IMG/VR virus record: IMGVR_UViG_3300037587_001034 | Span: 1-40,694 of that record | Length of the DNA: 40,694 nt | Strand: one strand, 5' to 3' | Origin: a virus | Part shown: positions 25,869 to 33,089 of the stretch, in pieces | How positions within the stretch are numbered: the stretch's first letter is position 1 | How the letters are laid out: every line of letters starts with the position of its first letter | Translations under genes and position numbers: made by a program | The notes under the pieces: model-generated | Databases searched by the model: none | What the model was told of the DNA's origin: nothing | What the model saw: only the letters and a program-made list of their open reading frames with translations

Positions 25869-26915
25869 ATGAACGTTGAACACACAGCAAGCCTGATAGA
25901 AGTACCCGTAGAGTGGACCGAGAAATATTCGGATGAGGACAAAGCTAAAGTTAAAAAAATTATTGACTGGATTAATGCGGGCCAAACCCATGAGCCGGGT
26001 TTCGAGAACCGCCGCAATCAAAAAAAGTTATCAGTCGCAGCGCGCATATCACAATCCACAATTAATAATGTGTTGCTGGGCAAGTACCCATCACCACCAA
26101 CAAAACACCTGGATACGGTGTTGGAAGTAATCACGCGACAGGAAGAAAGAGACCGAGAAGGCATGGTGCCTAACCCCTTTGTACAAACCACCATTTATCG
26201 CACCGTCGTCGCCGCCTGCAGGCGCGCTCACATGTACCGCAATTTCAGCGTGGTATCCGCCTTTGTCGGCACCGGCAAAACATTGAGTGTGCGCAAGTAC
26301 GCAGAGCAGCACAGCAACGTGTACCTGGTGGAAGCCACCTGTGACATGAATGCCAGCGTGTTGATGACAGAGCTGGTGCATCTGACCAGCGCGGTTGTTC
26401 ACAAGGCCAACCGCTACAGCGCTGGCACCAAAGCAGAAAAGCTGGCCGCTGTTATTCGCGCCCTAAAAGATACCGACAGCCTGCTGATTGTTGATGAGGC
26501 AGAAACCGTATCCACGCAAACGCTGGAATACATCCGCCGCATATCCGACAAGGCCGGGGTCGGCGTGGTGTTGTCCGGCACGGAAAAACTGCGACCACTG
26601 ATCAAAGACCCGCAAGGCCGCTTCGGCCAGATCAGTTCACGTGTGGGTTTTTGGCCCAAGGTCATGAAAGGTATCACCGAGAAAGACGCCCACACCATTT
26701 GCAAAGCGGCATTGGCCGAGCATGAACTGGAAGACAATGTGTTGAACGCCTTCTGGCAAATGTGTGACGGCTCTGCGCGAGTGTTGGGCAATGCATTGAT
26801 ACCTGGTGTGCGCGACTACGGATTAAAGAAGGGGAAGACATTAAGTCCCGAGTTGATCTTTCAAGTAGGCAACGAGCTGCTTGGCTTCAAGCTGCCGACA
26901 ACCAGGAGGATATAA
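25869..26915 (+). CDS. B: Transposition target-selection ATPase B
   Basis: This is a 348-residue AAA+ protein. An N-terminal helix-turn-helix (residues 53-78, KLSVAARISQSTINNVLLGK) is followed by Walker A (GTGKT at 134-138) and Walker B (LLIVDE at 205-210). The sensor region VVLSGTEKL is seen downstream, with a C-terminal helical part. In Mu, B binds target DNA, gives target immunity and activates the transposase. It follows A by 18 bases in the same operon. Its architecture is like that of Mu B. Confidence 0.93.
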   Translation: MNVEHTASLIEVPVEWTEKYSDEDKAKVKKIIDWINAGQTHEPGFENRRNQKKLSVAARISQSTINNVLLGKYPSPPTKHLDTVLEVITRQEERDREGMVPNPFVQTTIYRTVVAACRRAHMYRNFSVVSAFVGTGKTLSVRKYAEQHSNVYLVEATCDMNASVLMTELVHLTSAVVHKANRYSAGTKAEKLAAVIRALKDTDSLLIVDEAETVSTQTLEYIRRISDKAGVGVVLSGTEKLRPLIKDPQGRFGQISSRVGFWPKVMKGITEKDAHTICKAALAEHELEDNVLNAFWQMCDGSARVLGNALIPGVRDYGLKKGKTLSPELIFQVGNELLGFKLPTTRRI

Positions 26916-26917
26916 CC

Positions 26918-27295
26918 ATGTGCAATTCTTTTGAGTCATGCAACCGTGGGTTATGCAACAGCGACCACCTGCCATTGCTGCCCGCGCAACGCGAAGTACA
27001 GGCGCGCATTGATGCCGAGGGCGCAGGGTTTTGGCAACACACCTACCACATGAATATGAACTACCCGTTAATGGTCGGCATTGGTGAGCCGTGTAGCTGG
27101 TGTGGCGCTACACAGGATATCGCTCCCGACGTGGGCTATTGCGAATGGTGTGGCTTGCTGTCCCACCACCTGAAGGAAGGTGAATGCCCAGACTGTTATC
27201 CGAAAGTCCCTACGCGTGGCTGCTCCTCTGCAGATGAAGCGCTCGGCGCAGAGGCAGACGTCAGCCACGTATTTCCAGCAGTGGCAAACGGCTAA
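26918..27295 (+). CDS. Cys-rich zinc-ribbon early protein
   Basis: This 125-residue protein begins right behind B. It contains three CxxC pairs, CSWC, CEWC and CPDC (about residues 53-92), plus extra Cys and His at the N-terminus. This is enough for two zinc ribbons. The C-terminal 25 residues have no special features. It could bind nucleic acid or act as an adapter in phage transcription; no named family is claimed. Confidence 0.6.
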   Translation: MCNSFESCNRGLCNSDHLPLLPAQREVQARIDAEGAGFWQHTYHMNMNYPLMVGIGEPCSWCGATQDIAPDVGYCEWCGLLSHHLKEGECPDCYPKVPTRGCSSADEALGAEADVSHVFPAVANG

Positions 27296-27299
27296 CGCC

Positions 27300-27845
27300 A
27301 TGCATGTGTATTGCCCTGAATGCGGAGCGCTCATCGACATCTTTCTCGCAATGGATGATGCCGATGGTCGACGCTGGGTGGATGTATTGAAAGGCCTGCC
27401 CCCGGTAACGATAAAACCGTTGGTGCTTTACCTGCGGTTGTTCAAGCCAGCAAAACGCAAACTGACCTGGTCGCGCATGTTAAAGCTAACGCGCGAACTG
27501 GAACCGATGATCAAGGCCGCCCAGGTAACGCGCAATCGCAACACCTATGTGGCTACCACGCAGCAATGGGCAAACGCCATGACCAAGCTTGTGGAAGAAC
27601 CCTCGCCCGATCTTCACCTGCCGCTGAAAGGCAACGGCTACCTGTTGGGCATGTTGGCCAACATGGGTGAGCAACAGGCCGCCCAGCAGGAGCAGCGCAG
27701 CATTGAGTCCACACGACACCGCGCCCGCGAGGGAAGCAGTGAAGGCCCGGTACAGGTTGGGAAAGTCCTCGACAAAGCAGCAAGAAAAAAGAAGCTGCCG
27801 CCTAAAGATTGGAACCCACTAAAAAGGAGTGCGCCTGATGCATGA
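27300..27845 (+). CDS. Early protein of unknown function with N-terminal CxxC
   Basis: This is a 181-residue protein. The start is taken at ATG 27300, after the stop of the previous gene, not at the longer frame that would overlap it by 115 bases. A CPEC motif near the N-terminus (residues 5-8) could be half of a zinc site. The rest is helical and basic (FKPAKRKLTWSRMLKLTREL), and the C-terminus is Arg/Lys-rich. Similar genes lie between transposition and gam functions in transposable phages, but the role is not known. Confidence 0.6.
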   Translation: MHVYCPECGALIDIFLAMDDADGRRWVDVLKGLPPVTIKPLVLYLRLFKPAKRKLTWSRMLKLTRELEPMIKAAQVTRNRNTYVATTQQWANAMTKLVEEPSPDLHLPLKGNGYLLGMLANMGEQQAAQQEQRSIESTRHRAREGSSEGPVQVGKVLDKAARKKKLPPKDWNPLKRSAPDA

Positions 27846-28227
27846 CCTCGACCGTAATGAACTCATAGAGCGCGTACGGAAAATAATCAAACAATACCAG
27901 GGGCCAGATTTATGCATCACCAAGGAGAAAGTTTTTGTAGAGGCCACCGGGGAAAACATCATCCCCTGGCGGCGTGTGGACCAGACGCGAATCATCCGCT
28001 CGATGGTGAAGCAGCTTCGGCGTGAAGGTTGCCCGATTGCCTTTAAAAGTGGCAAGCGTGGCGGCTATTTTTGGGCGCGTACAGATCAAGAGTTGGAAAC
28101 CACGATCAACGTATTCCATTCGCGCGCGATGAGCAGTTTAAAACAGGAAGCCACGCTCAAGCGTATTCCGGTGGGTGATGTTGTTGACCAATACAAACTT
28201 GAAATTGAAGAAGGAGAAAACCAGTGA
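27838..28227 (+). CDS. Small winged-helix-like early protein
   Basis: This is a 129-residue protein with start ATG 27838, preceded by AAGGAG; a GTG nine bases upstream is also open. Residues 40-80 (WRRVDQTRIIRSMVKQLRREGCPIAFKSGKRGGYFWARTD) look like a recognition helix followed by a beta wing, a common DNA-binding form. The C-terminus is helical. It overlaps its neighbours on both sides and lies directly before gam. Function is unknown; a regulator role is suggested by fold only. Confidence 0.55.
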   Translation: MHDLDRNELIERVRKIIKQYQGPDLCITKEKVFVEATGENIIPWRRVDQTRIIRSMVKQLRREGCPIAFKSGKRGGYFWARTDQELETTINVFHSRAMSSLKQEATLKRIPVGDVVDQYKLEIEEGENQ

Positions 28228-28766
28228 GCAATAAAAAAAGCAGAATCAAAACCAACGCCATTGAGGCCCCTGCCAGCCAGGAAGAAGCCGAGCAGCTGCT
28301 GTCTGAGATTGGCAAGCTGCAGCGGCGAGTCACTAAGGTTGAGGCCAACATGAATGACAAGCTGGCCGTCATTAAGGATGAGTTCGAAAAGCGGGCACAG
28401 CCGCTTAACGATGAAATCACCGGCAAGTTTCAGGCGCTGCATGCCTGGGCGGAAGCCAACAAGGGCAGCCTGTTAAAAGGCAAACTCAAGACCGTCAAGC
28501 TGTCATCGGGTGAATTGTCATGGCGCACCTCGCCGCCTTCTGTGCGCATTACGGGTGTGGCCACCGTTATCAAAAACCTCAAGGCATTGGGGCTAACTGA
28601 GTTTGTACGCACCAAGGATGAGGTGAACAAGGAAGCCATCCTGAATGACCAGGAACGTGTTGAAGGTGTGAAGGGTATTTCAATCACCCAAAAAGAAGAG
28701 TTTGTCGCCAAGCCGTTTGAGTCCGAGATTGAACGTGCCGAGCCGGTGAAGAAGAAGGCAGCATAA
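28224..28766 (+). CDS. gam: Host-nuclease inhibitor Gam
   Basis: This is a 180-residue protein starting with GTG behind AAGGAG. It has the Mu Gam pattern: long N-terminal coiled coil (residues 15-75, with EEAEQLLSEIGKLQRRVTKVEANMNDKLAVIKDEFEKRAQPL) followed by the conserved beta part KTVKLSSGELSWRTSPPSV and a C-terminal segment with IKNLKALGLTEFVRTKDEVNKEAI. Mu Gam is a Ku-like protein that binds DNA ends and protects them from RecBCD-type exonucleases. It is the last gene of the early operon, before a strong terminator. Confidence 0.93.
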   Translation: MSNKKSRIKTNAIEAPASQEEAEQLLSEIGKLQRRVTKVEANMNDKLAVIKDEFEKRAQPLNDEITGKFQALHAWAEANKGSLLKGKLKTVKLSSGELSWRTSPPSVRITGVATVIKNLKALGLTEFVRTKDEVNKEAILNDQERVEGVKGISITQKEEFVAKPFESEIERAEPVKKKAA

Positions 28767-28777
28767 CCGACAAGCCA

Positions 28778-28899
28778 CCTCCCGCCCGTGGGAGGCGTCC
28801 AGCCAGCGGTGACGCATAACACTGGCAGCAGAGGTTCGGGCCTCCTAGAGAACCCCCTTCCTGGATGACTCTGCCGACTGGCCCACGCTAAGGGCTATT
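28778..28899 (+). ncRNA. Candidate structured RNA after gam
   Basis: No gene fits the 193 bases between gam and the next start. Three hairpin elements occur before the terminator: CCTCCC/GGGAGG at 28778-28795, an outer stem GCAGAG/CTCTGC at 28828-28833 and 28869-28874, and nested inside it GGTTC/GAACC at 28833-28837 and 28850-28854. With the terminator, this would make a processed 3' UTR or small RNA of about 160 nt. No known RNA family is recognised and pairing was judged by eye. Confidence 0.35.
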
Positions 28900-28940
28900 T
28901 TCCCCGGCACCACACTCCCGGTGCCGGGGAACCTTTTTTT
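28900..28940 (+). terminator. Strong intrinsic terminator of the early operon
   Basis: A perfect 12-bp GC-rich stem, TTCCCCGGCACC paired with GGTGCCGGGGAA (28900-28911 and 28920-28931), has an 8-nt loop and is followed by CC and seven T residues (28934-28940). It should end early transcription after gam and separate the early operon from the gemA/mor middle genes. Confidence 0.88.
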
Positions 28941-28959
28941 ACGATTGTGGAGAGCAGCA

Positions 28960-29106
28960 ATGAATGTATGGCTAACCCAGGCACGATCCATTGTAAGGCA
29001 GCCTCAAGCCCTGTGGCCCGAGTTGCTTTCCGCGCTACCAGAGCACCAGCAACAAAACGTGCGCAGCTACCTGCGCGGCTGGGGCCAACCAGGGCGAGGA
29101 AAATAA
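28960..29106 (+). CDS. Small protein upstream of gemA
   Basis: This is a 48-residue protein with start ATG 28960 and a GGAGAG ribosome binding site. It is helical, with Trp at positions 4 and 19 (NVWLTQARSIVRQPQALWPELL) and a Gly-rich end (RGWGQPGRGK). Its stop lies two bases before the gemA-like start. It is probably the first gene of the middle operon. No known family. Confidence 0.5.
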   Translation: MNVWLTQARSIVRQPQALWPELLSALPEHQQQNVRSYLRGWGQPGRGK

Positions 29107-29108
29107 CA

Positions 29109-29570
29109 ATGGAAACACCACGGCAAAAACACCACCGCTACCGGTATTACAAATTGATTCATACCGGCATGAAGGCATTGGGGTGGGAAGAGGACGGCTC
29201 CAGTTATCGGGAATGCCTGAGACGCAATGGTGCAAAACAAGTCAAGGGTCGTCTTTCAAAAACCACCATGAGTATTCCTGGATTATCCGCCATTGTCGAA
29301 GACATGAAGAAGTGCGGCTTCACACCACGCAGCAAGGTGAGCACGTTTTCAGAGTGGCGTAAGCCGCGCATTAAAAAGATCACCGCGCTGTGGTGCGCGT
29401 TGGCGGATGCCGGTGTGGTGCATAACCGGGGTGAGGTGGCAATGGCAAAGTGGTGCGCAACCGTGTCCGGCATTTCCCGTCTGAACTGGGCCACATCAGC
29501 AGATTTAAATAATTGCATCGAGGCGCTTAAGTCCTGGGCGGCTCGTGAGCGTGTAAAAATTCAGAGCTAA
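29109..29570 (+). CDS. gemA: GemA/Gp16-like protein (DUF1018)
   Basis: This is a 153-residue protein; start ATG 29109 is favoured because the longer frame overlaps the small gene before it. The N-terminal part has aromatic and basic residues (YRYYKLIHTGMKALGWEED). The C-terminal part (KKITALWCALADAGVV, then SGISRLNWATSADLNNCIEALKSWAAR) fits the GemA/DUF1018 family of Mu-like phages. In Mu, GemA is reported to change host gyrase-dependent gene expression. It directly precedes the mor-like gene, as in other transposable phages. Confidence 0.83.
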   Translation: METPRQKHHRYRYYKLIHTGMKALGWEEDGSSYRECLRRNGAKQVKGRLSKTTMSIPGLSAIVEDMKKCGFTPRSKVSTFSEWRKPRIKKITALWCALADAGVVHNRGEVAMAKWCATVSGISRLNWATSADLNNCIEALKSWAARERVKIQS

Positions 29571-29571
29571 C

Positions 29572-29982
29572 ATGGGCAACGTCGCACTCAAAGACCTGGA
29601 CCTGGTCAACCCTGATCTGCTGCCGCCGATCATCAGGCGGTGTGTGCGACGTATCGGTTTACCTGAAACCATCAAGCTGTTGGAGGCGCGCGGCGGCTTG
29701 CCAACCAGAATGCCATATGACTACCGGCAGTGCATTGTACTCAAAGGTGTGTTGACGGTTGAATCTCTGATTGCGCTGGCCAAAGAATTTAAAGGCCAAC
29801 GTATTGACCTTCCCAAGCCGGACAAGATTCTCACCCAACTTCGCAACATTGGAATATTCGCAGCAAGGCAACACATGTCAGCCGCACAAGTGGCGCGGGA
29901 GTTTGGGCTGACCCGGCGTCACGTATTCAATCTGCCTTCACCGAAAAAAAGTGACCCTACCGGAGATTTGTTTGATGAGTAA
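29572..29982 (+). CDS. mor: Mor/C-family transcription activator
   Basis: This is a 136-residue protein. It shows the two parts of Mor: an N-terminal dimerisation region (residues 10-85) ending in the strand FKGQRIDLPKPDK, and a C-terminal helix-turn-helix (about 103-121, SAAQVAREFGLTRRHVFNL). In Mu, Mor activates the middle promoter and the related C protein the late ones, both by binding dyads. Only one Mor/C-type gene is visible, so it may serve both stages and act at the shared elements 19843-19895 and 31150-31203. Confidence 0.85.
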   Translation: MGNVALKDLDLVNPDLLPPIIRRCVRRIGLPETIKLLEARGGLPTRMPYDYRQCIVLKGVLTVESLIALAKEFKGQRIDLPKPDKILTQLRNIGIFAARQHMSAAQVAREFGLTRRHVFNLPSPKKSDPTGDLFDE

Positions 29983-30163
29983 TGAAGTAAATAAAGACCG
30001 TCCATGCCCTTTCTGTGGAGGCAACGAATTATCACCAGGCTATTGGAGCCTCGATGATGAGGAGGTGGACTCAATTGAGTGTGACAACTGCTATGCCGGT
30101 GCGCCTAAGCGGGTATGGAATCAGCGCGATGGCTTTTTCAATCACAAACAATTGGAGAAATGA
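29975..30163 (+). CDS. Lar-like restriction-alleviation zinc-ribbon protein
   Basis: This is a 62-residue protein. Its ATG lies inside the last codons of mor (8-bp overlap), with GGAG upstream. The motif RPCPFCGG near the start and CDNCYAGAP about 30 residues later form a CPFC/CxxC zinc ribbon of the Lar type, and the end RVWNQR resembles the family's W-N motif. Lar of the Rac prophage relieves type I restriction. The family is broad and includes proteins of unknown role, so the function is only likely. Confidence 0.65.
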   Translation: MSNEVNKDRPCPFCGGNELSPGYWSLDDEEVDSIECDNCYAGAPKRVWNQRDGFFNHKQLEK

Positions 30164-30483
30164 TGAATCGTCAATTTATTAAAATAGAAGCCCTTTCAAT
30201 GGCTCTGGCGCAATTCGATAGCGATGAGCTGGCGGAGATAAAAACATTTGCCATAGAGGTAATGGCGGTTAGGAAGGGTAGGCGCGACAGCGTGCGGCGG
30301 GCTTTGGACGTGGCTTTCTATCTTGTGCTGAAAAACCTTGAGCCAAAAAACCTCAACGTAGTGCATGGACGGCAAAACCCGGGGGCTGAAAACGCAGAAT
30401 CAAAAAACCAATTGTCTGCCAGCCCGTATGCGAGTGAGGCCGACCACATAGAACACATGATAGGTCAGGGTAACGAACGATGA
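30163..30483 (+). CDS. Small middle-region protein
   Basis: This is a 106-residue protein with an ATG at 30163 five bases after GGAG; it overlaps the stop of the Lar-like gene. The N-terminal 65 residues are helical and amphipathic (ALSMALAQFDSDELAEIKTFAIEVMAV), while the rest is polar and probably disordered. No motif is recognised. Conserved start signals and coupling indicate a real gene. Confidence 0.55.
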   Translation: MNRQFIKIEALSMALAQFDSDELAEIKTFAIEVMAVRKGRRDSVRRALDVAFYLVLKNLEPKNLNVVHGRQNPGAENAESKNQLSASPYASEADHIEHMIGQGNER

Positions 30484-30505
30484 TCTGCCATCATCAGAGA
30501 AGGGT

Positions 30506-30536
30506 TGATCCTACCGGAGATCTGTTTGATGAGTAA
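30506..30536 (+). repeat. Duplicate of the mor 3' end with start signals
   Basis: This 31-bp segment repeats 29952-29982 with two mismatches. Both encode DPTGDLFDE followed by stop in one frame, and both contain CCGGAG plus an ATG that opens the next gene in another frame. It looks like the scar of a recombination that inserted or duplicated a gene cassette after mor. Confidence 0.8.
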
Positions 30537-30819
30537 AATGCGAGCGGAATACCTGCTGGATTTGACTAACGCCAAATTGCCGAGTTGGTGGCCGAAAAAT
30601 GCGCCGTTGGTAATACCGCTAATCGACGGGAGGTGGTTTATGCGCTATGACGTTATGGAAGAGAGACTGCCGGGTTTTCGCGGGCCGATGATGTTGGCGC
30701 AAAGACGAAAATGGCCGCACATCCATGATAATAAAAACTGCATCCTGCCATTTGGTTTTGATGAACTTCAATTGCCACCGGGGGCGGTGTTGCTTGGTTC
30801 CCCGGATGCGCATGGTTAG
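30529..30819 (+). CDS. Small middle-region protein after the duplication
   Basis: This is a 96-residue protein whose ribosome binding site and ATG come from the duplicated mor end. It is rich in Trp, Pro and Arg (LPSWWPKNAPLVIPLIDGRWFMRYDV) and has no membrane segment. It has no family that I recognise. The same start signals serve the Lar-like gene 554 bp upstream, so the two genes are alternative occupants of the same type of site. Confidence 0.55.
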   Translation: MSKMRAEYLLDLTNAKLPSWWPKNAPLVIPLIDGRWFMRYDVMEERLPGFRGPMMLAQRRKWPHIHDNKNCILPFGFDELQLPPGAVLLGSPDAHG

Positions 30820-30836
30820 GCGGACGGATAACAAAG

Positions 30837-31118
30837 ATGGGAATTAAACGCAGATCATTGACAGGCGGTGAGAAGTTCGGGTTACTAACTGTGATTAACT
30901 ACAGTTATAGCTCGAAACGAAAGAACGGAGCAGCAGGGGAAAGGGTAATGAATTGCAAATGCGAGTGCGGGAATACCACTGAGGTTCGCACCTCCAATTT
31001 ATATTCTGGCAACACCAATTCATGCGGTTGTTTGCAGGCGGCGAGAGCCTCAATTTCAAATACAAAGAGAGCGGAATCTGCTGCCAACAGTGCAGCAGAC
31101 AGAATCAGGCAAATATAG
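30837..31118 (+). CDS. Stand-alone zinc-finger protein of the HNH/AP2 endonuclease N-domain type
   Basis: This is a 93-residue protein. The core GEKFGLLTVI, CKCECGNTTEVRTSNLYSG and NTNSCGCLQ (residues 11-65) matches the Cys-rich module usually found at the N-terminus of phage homing endonucleases and AP2 proteins. Here no nuclease domain follows; the C-terminus is a short polar helix. It may be a truncated homing gene or a small DNA-binding protein. It is the last gene before the rightward late element. Confidence 0.65.
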   Translation: MGIKRRSLTGGEKFGLLTVINYSYSSKRKNGAAGERVMNCKCECGNTTEVRTSNLYSGNTNSCGCLQAARASISNTKRAESAANSAADRIRQI

Positions 31119-31149
31119 CCGCACATCTTGACAACCCCTCCCAACAAGT

Positions 31150-31203
31150 CAATCCTATAACCACCCCCCTACCCAAGGGGTGGTGAAACATTTCACTCCT
31201 CCC
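31150..31203 (+). promoter_or_regulatory. Late control element, rightward copy (two dyads)
   Basis: This element matches 19843-19895 in inverted orientation over about 53 bp. It contains an 8-bp stem ACCACCCC/GGGGTGGT (31160-31184, 9-nt loop) and the same 14-bp palindrome GTGAAACATTTCAC (31183-31196). The loop differs between copies while stems and palindrome are kept. It ends 20 bases before the amidase start, the first gene of the rightward late operon. It is likely a binding site for the phage's late activator or a conserved leader. Confidence 0.6.
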
Positions 31204-31223
31204 CCATCTCTGTTTGTTAGGCC

Positions 31224-31718
31224 ATGCTGCAATTTATGGCTGAGCAAACCCCCAAGAACATCAATCGCCTGGTCATCCATTGTGCGGCTACGCCTAATGG
31301 TCGCTGGCATACGGTGGAAGACGTTGACCTCTGGCATGGCCAGCGCGGTTTCAAGCGTGATGAAAACCTGATTGGTTACAACCAGCCACGCCTGAAGCAC
31401 ATCGGCTATCACTTCGTGATCTATACATCCGGCGCTGTTGTTATCGGGCGCGGCCTCAAAGAGGTCGGCGCGCATGCGCGTGGTTACAACACCAACTGCA
31501 TTGGTGTTTGCCTGATCGGCACCGACAAGTTCACGCCGCAACAGTGGGACAGCCTGGAGCGCATGGTTCGCGGGTTGCGTGAAAAGTTTCCCGCCATGAA
31601 TGTGATAGGCCACCGTGAAATCAACAACAGAAAAAAATGCCCCGGCTTTGATGTTCAACAATGGCTTACCAGCCAATACCAACCGATACCTGAAAACATC
31701 CTGGAGGATGAATCATGA
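31224..31718 (+). CDS. Endolysin, N-acetylmuramoyl-L-alanine amidase
   Basis: This is a 164-residue Amidase_2/PGRP-type enzyme. Zinc ligands fit H19 (LVIHCAA), H130 (VIGHREI) and C139 (KKCPGFD), and the GYHFVIYTSG segment (61-70) supplies the catalytic-site strand, as in T7 lysozyme. It cuts the bond between muramic acid and the peptide stem at lysis. No signal sequence is present, so a holin should release it. It is the first gene after the late control element. Confidence 0.92.
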   Translation: MLQFMAEQTPKNINRLVIHCAATPNGRWHTVEDVDLWHGQRGFKRDENLIGYNQPRLKHIGYHFVIYTSGAVVIGRGLKEVGAHARGYNTNCIGVCLIGTDKFTPQQWDSLERMVRGLREKFPAMNVIGHREINNRKKCPGFDVQQWLTSQYQPIPENILEDES

Positions 31719-32317
31719 AACCATTTAAACGACTTGCACTAACGTTCACGCTACTCATTACCACAGCACTGGCCATCGTCGGTTGTGAAGACACAGTGGC
31801 CTACGCGATCAACGTGCCCGTAGTGGCGTCCAACCTTGTGCTGCTGGATAAAGACGTGGACCAGGCCAAGGCGATTGTCAGATCGCGCATGGATTCATTC
31901 ACATTAAAGCAGCAGGATCAGTTGCGAAACGCAGGCCGAGAAATTCAATCACTTCAGAGCGCCGTGCATAACCTGGTGGAGCAAAAGGGCGGGGTTGCAC
32001 GGGCGCTGATTCAGGCCGACCAGGTGCGACTGCTGGCCCAAACAGCACGAAGCGCCTACCGCATGGCGCGCAATGTTATTTGTCCCGACACATCCGCCGA
32101 TTTACCGGTAACCGTTGAAAATTGCCCCGGTCTTTCTGCGATGAATGATGTGGATAAAACACGCCTGATCATGTTCGACCAGCGAGTCCAACGTACCCGA
32201 ACAGCACTGGATGCCCTGCTAACCGTCAAGGAGGGAACCGACATTACGCAAACGGTCAGTGACGTCCTTTCCATCGGCTCTGCAGCGGCGCGAGTGCTGG
32301 CGATCACCTCGCTGTAG
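31715..32317 (+). CDS. Lipoprotein of the lysis cassette
   Basis: This is a 200-residue protein overlapping the amidase by ATGA. It begins with a lipoprotein signal: KPFKR, hydrophobic core, and lipobox IVGC with Cys at residue 24. The mature part is helical (residues 45-130) with two Cys in a loop (ICPDTS, VENCPG). Its position behind an endolysin suggests an outer-membrane spanin-like role, but it is longer than usual o-spanins and no partner i-spanin is evident. The role remains open. Confidence 0.65.
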   Translation: MKPFKRLALTFTLLITTALAIVGCEDTVAYAINVPVVASNLVLLDKDVDQAKAIVRSRMDSFTLKQQDQLRNAGREIQSLQSAVHNLVEQKGGVARALIQADQVRLLAQTARSAYRMARNVICPDTSADLPVTVENCPGLSAMNDVDKTRLIMFDQRVQRTRTALDALLTVKEGTDITQTVSDVLSIGSAAARVLAITSL

Positions 32318-32346
32318 TTTTCCAGACCATCAAGGCCAGGCTACAG

Positions 32347-32859
32347 ATGCTGACATATAAATCACTACGCAATAACGCCAAATCTGGCGACGTGCTGATG
32401 ATCGAAGGGCGCGGATGGGTTAGCCGACTCATTCGCGCTTTTACCGGTCAGAGCGTCAGCCATGTGGCGCTGTTGTTGTGGATTGGTGACAGCCTCTTTG
32501 TAGCCGAGATGAAAGAGTTCCACGGCTACCGTTTTCGCCCGGCATCCTGCTGGGTGGAAGACGCGCTGCGTAGCGGTTTTGTTTTTTATGGCATGGCTCC
32601 CGGTCACATCCGCATGCAATGCCCCGGCATTTCTGATACCGCACTGCGCTATCGCAACAAACCTTATTCCTATACCGCACTCTTTCGTGTCTGGTGGGCG
32701 CAGATCACCCGCAGCAAGGTGCCGGGTGGTTTGGTGTGCTCCACATTTGTACAGCGTGTGTGGGAGGAATGCGGATACCAGTTTACCCAAACGGCGGACC
32801 CTGGCGATTATCTCAGGCTGTGCGATTCCGTCACTTCTATAACAACACCAACAAAGTGA
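32347..32859 (+). CDS. YebB/YiiX-like permuted papain-fold hydrolase
   Basis: This is a 170-residue protein. Residues 14-45 (GDVLMIEGRGWVSRLIRAFTGQSVSHVALLLW) hold the catalytic-type H39, and C131 lies in GGLVCSTFVQRVW. The order His before Cys is that of circularly permuted NlpC/P60 enzymes such as YebB and YiiX. Members may cleave peptidoglycan peptides or lipid amide bonds. Its location between lysis and packaging genes suggests cell-wall or envelope processing during late growth. Confidence 0.75.
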   Translation: MLTYKSLRNNAKSGDVLMIEGRGWVSRLIRAFTGQSVSHVALLLWIGDSLFVAEMKEFHGYRFRPASCWVEDALRSGFVFYGMAPGHIRMQCPGISDTALRYRNKPYSYTALFRVWWAQITRSKVPGGLVCSTFVQRVWEECGYQFTQTADPGDYLRLCDSVTSITTPTK

Positions 32860-32866
32860 CGGTCAA

Positions 32867-33085
32867 ATGAAATCCGATGAAAAAATACTCATTATGCTGG
32901 GTGAAATCAAAGGAGAATTGACCGGCGTAAATAAGCGCCTGGGCAAGCTCGACAAGATGGATGATCGCTTGCGCAAGGTCGAAATTGACGCGGCAAAAAC
33001 CGGCGCGGTTAGCGGCGGCTTTGTCGCGGTGGGTGTCACACTGTTAGTGGAAGCCATAAGACAATCATTCAAGCAAGGCGGGTAA
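32867..33085 (+). CDS. XhlA-like coiled-coil membrane protein
   Basis: This is a 72-residue protein with an N-terminal coiled coil (residues 5-43) and one C-terminal membrane helix (about 46-64, AVSGGFVAVGVTLLVEAI). This architecture is that of haemolysin XhlA-type phage proteins that help holins. It lies in the lysis cluster just before the terminase small subunit. It may be the holin or its accessory. Confidence 0.6.
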   Translation: MKSDEKILIMLGEIKGELTGVNKRLGKLDKMDDRLRKVEIDAAKTGAVSGGFVAVGVTLLVEAIRQSFKQGG

Positions 33086-33089
33086 ATGC

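Noticed and set aside
31160-31184. The GC-rich stem as an ordinary terminator
   Set aside because: No T-tract follows it in either copy, and the copy at 19862-19886 has no gene ending near it on the same strand. Conservation in front of two operons fits a control element better.
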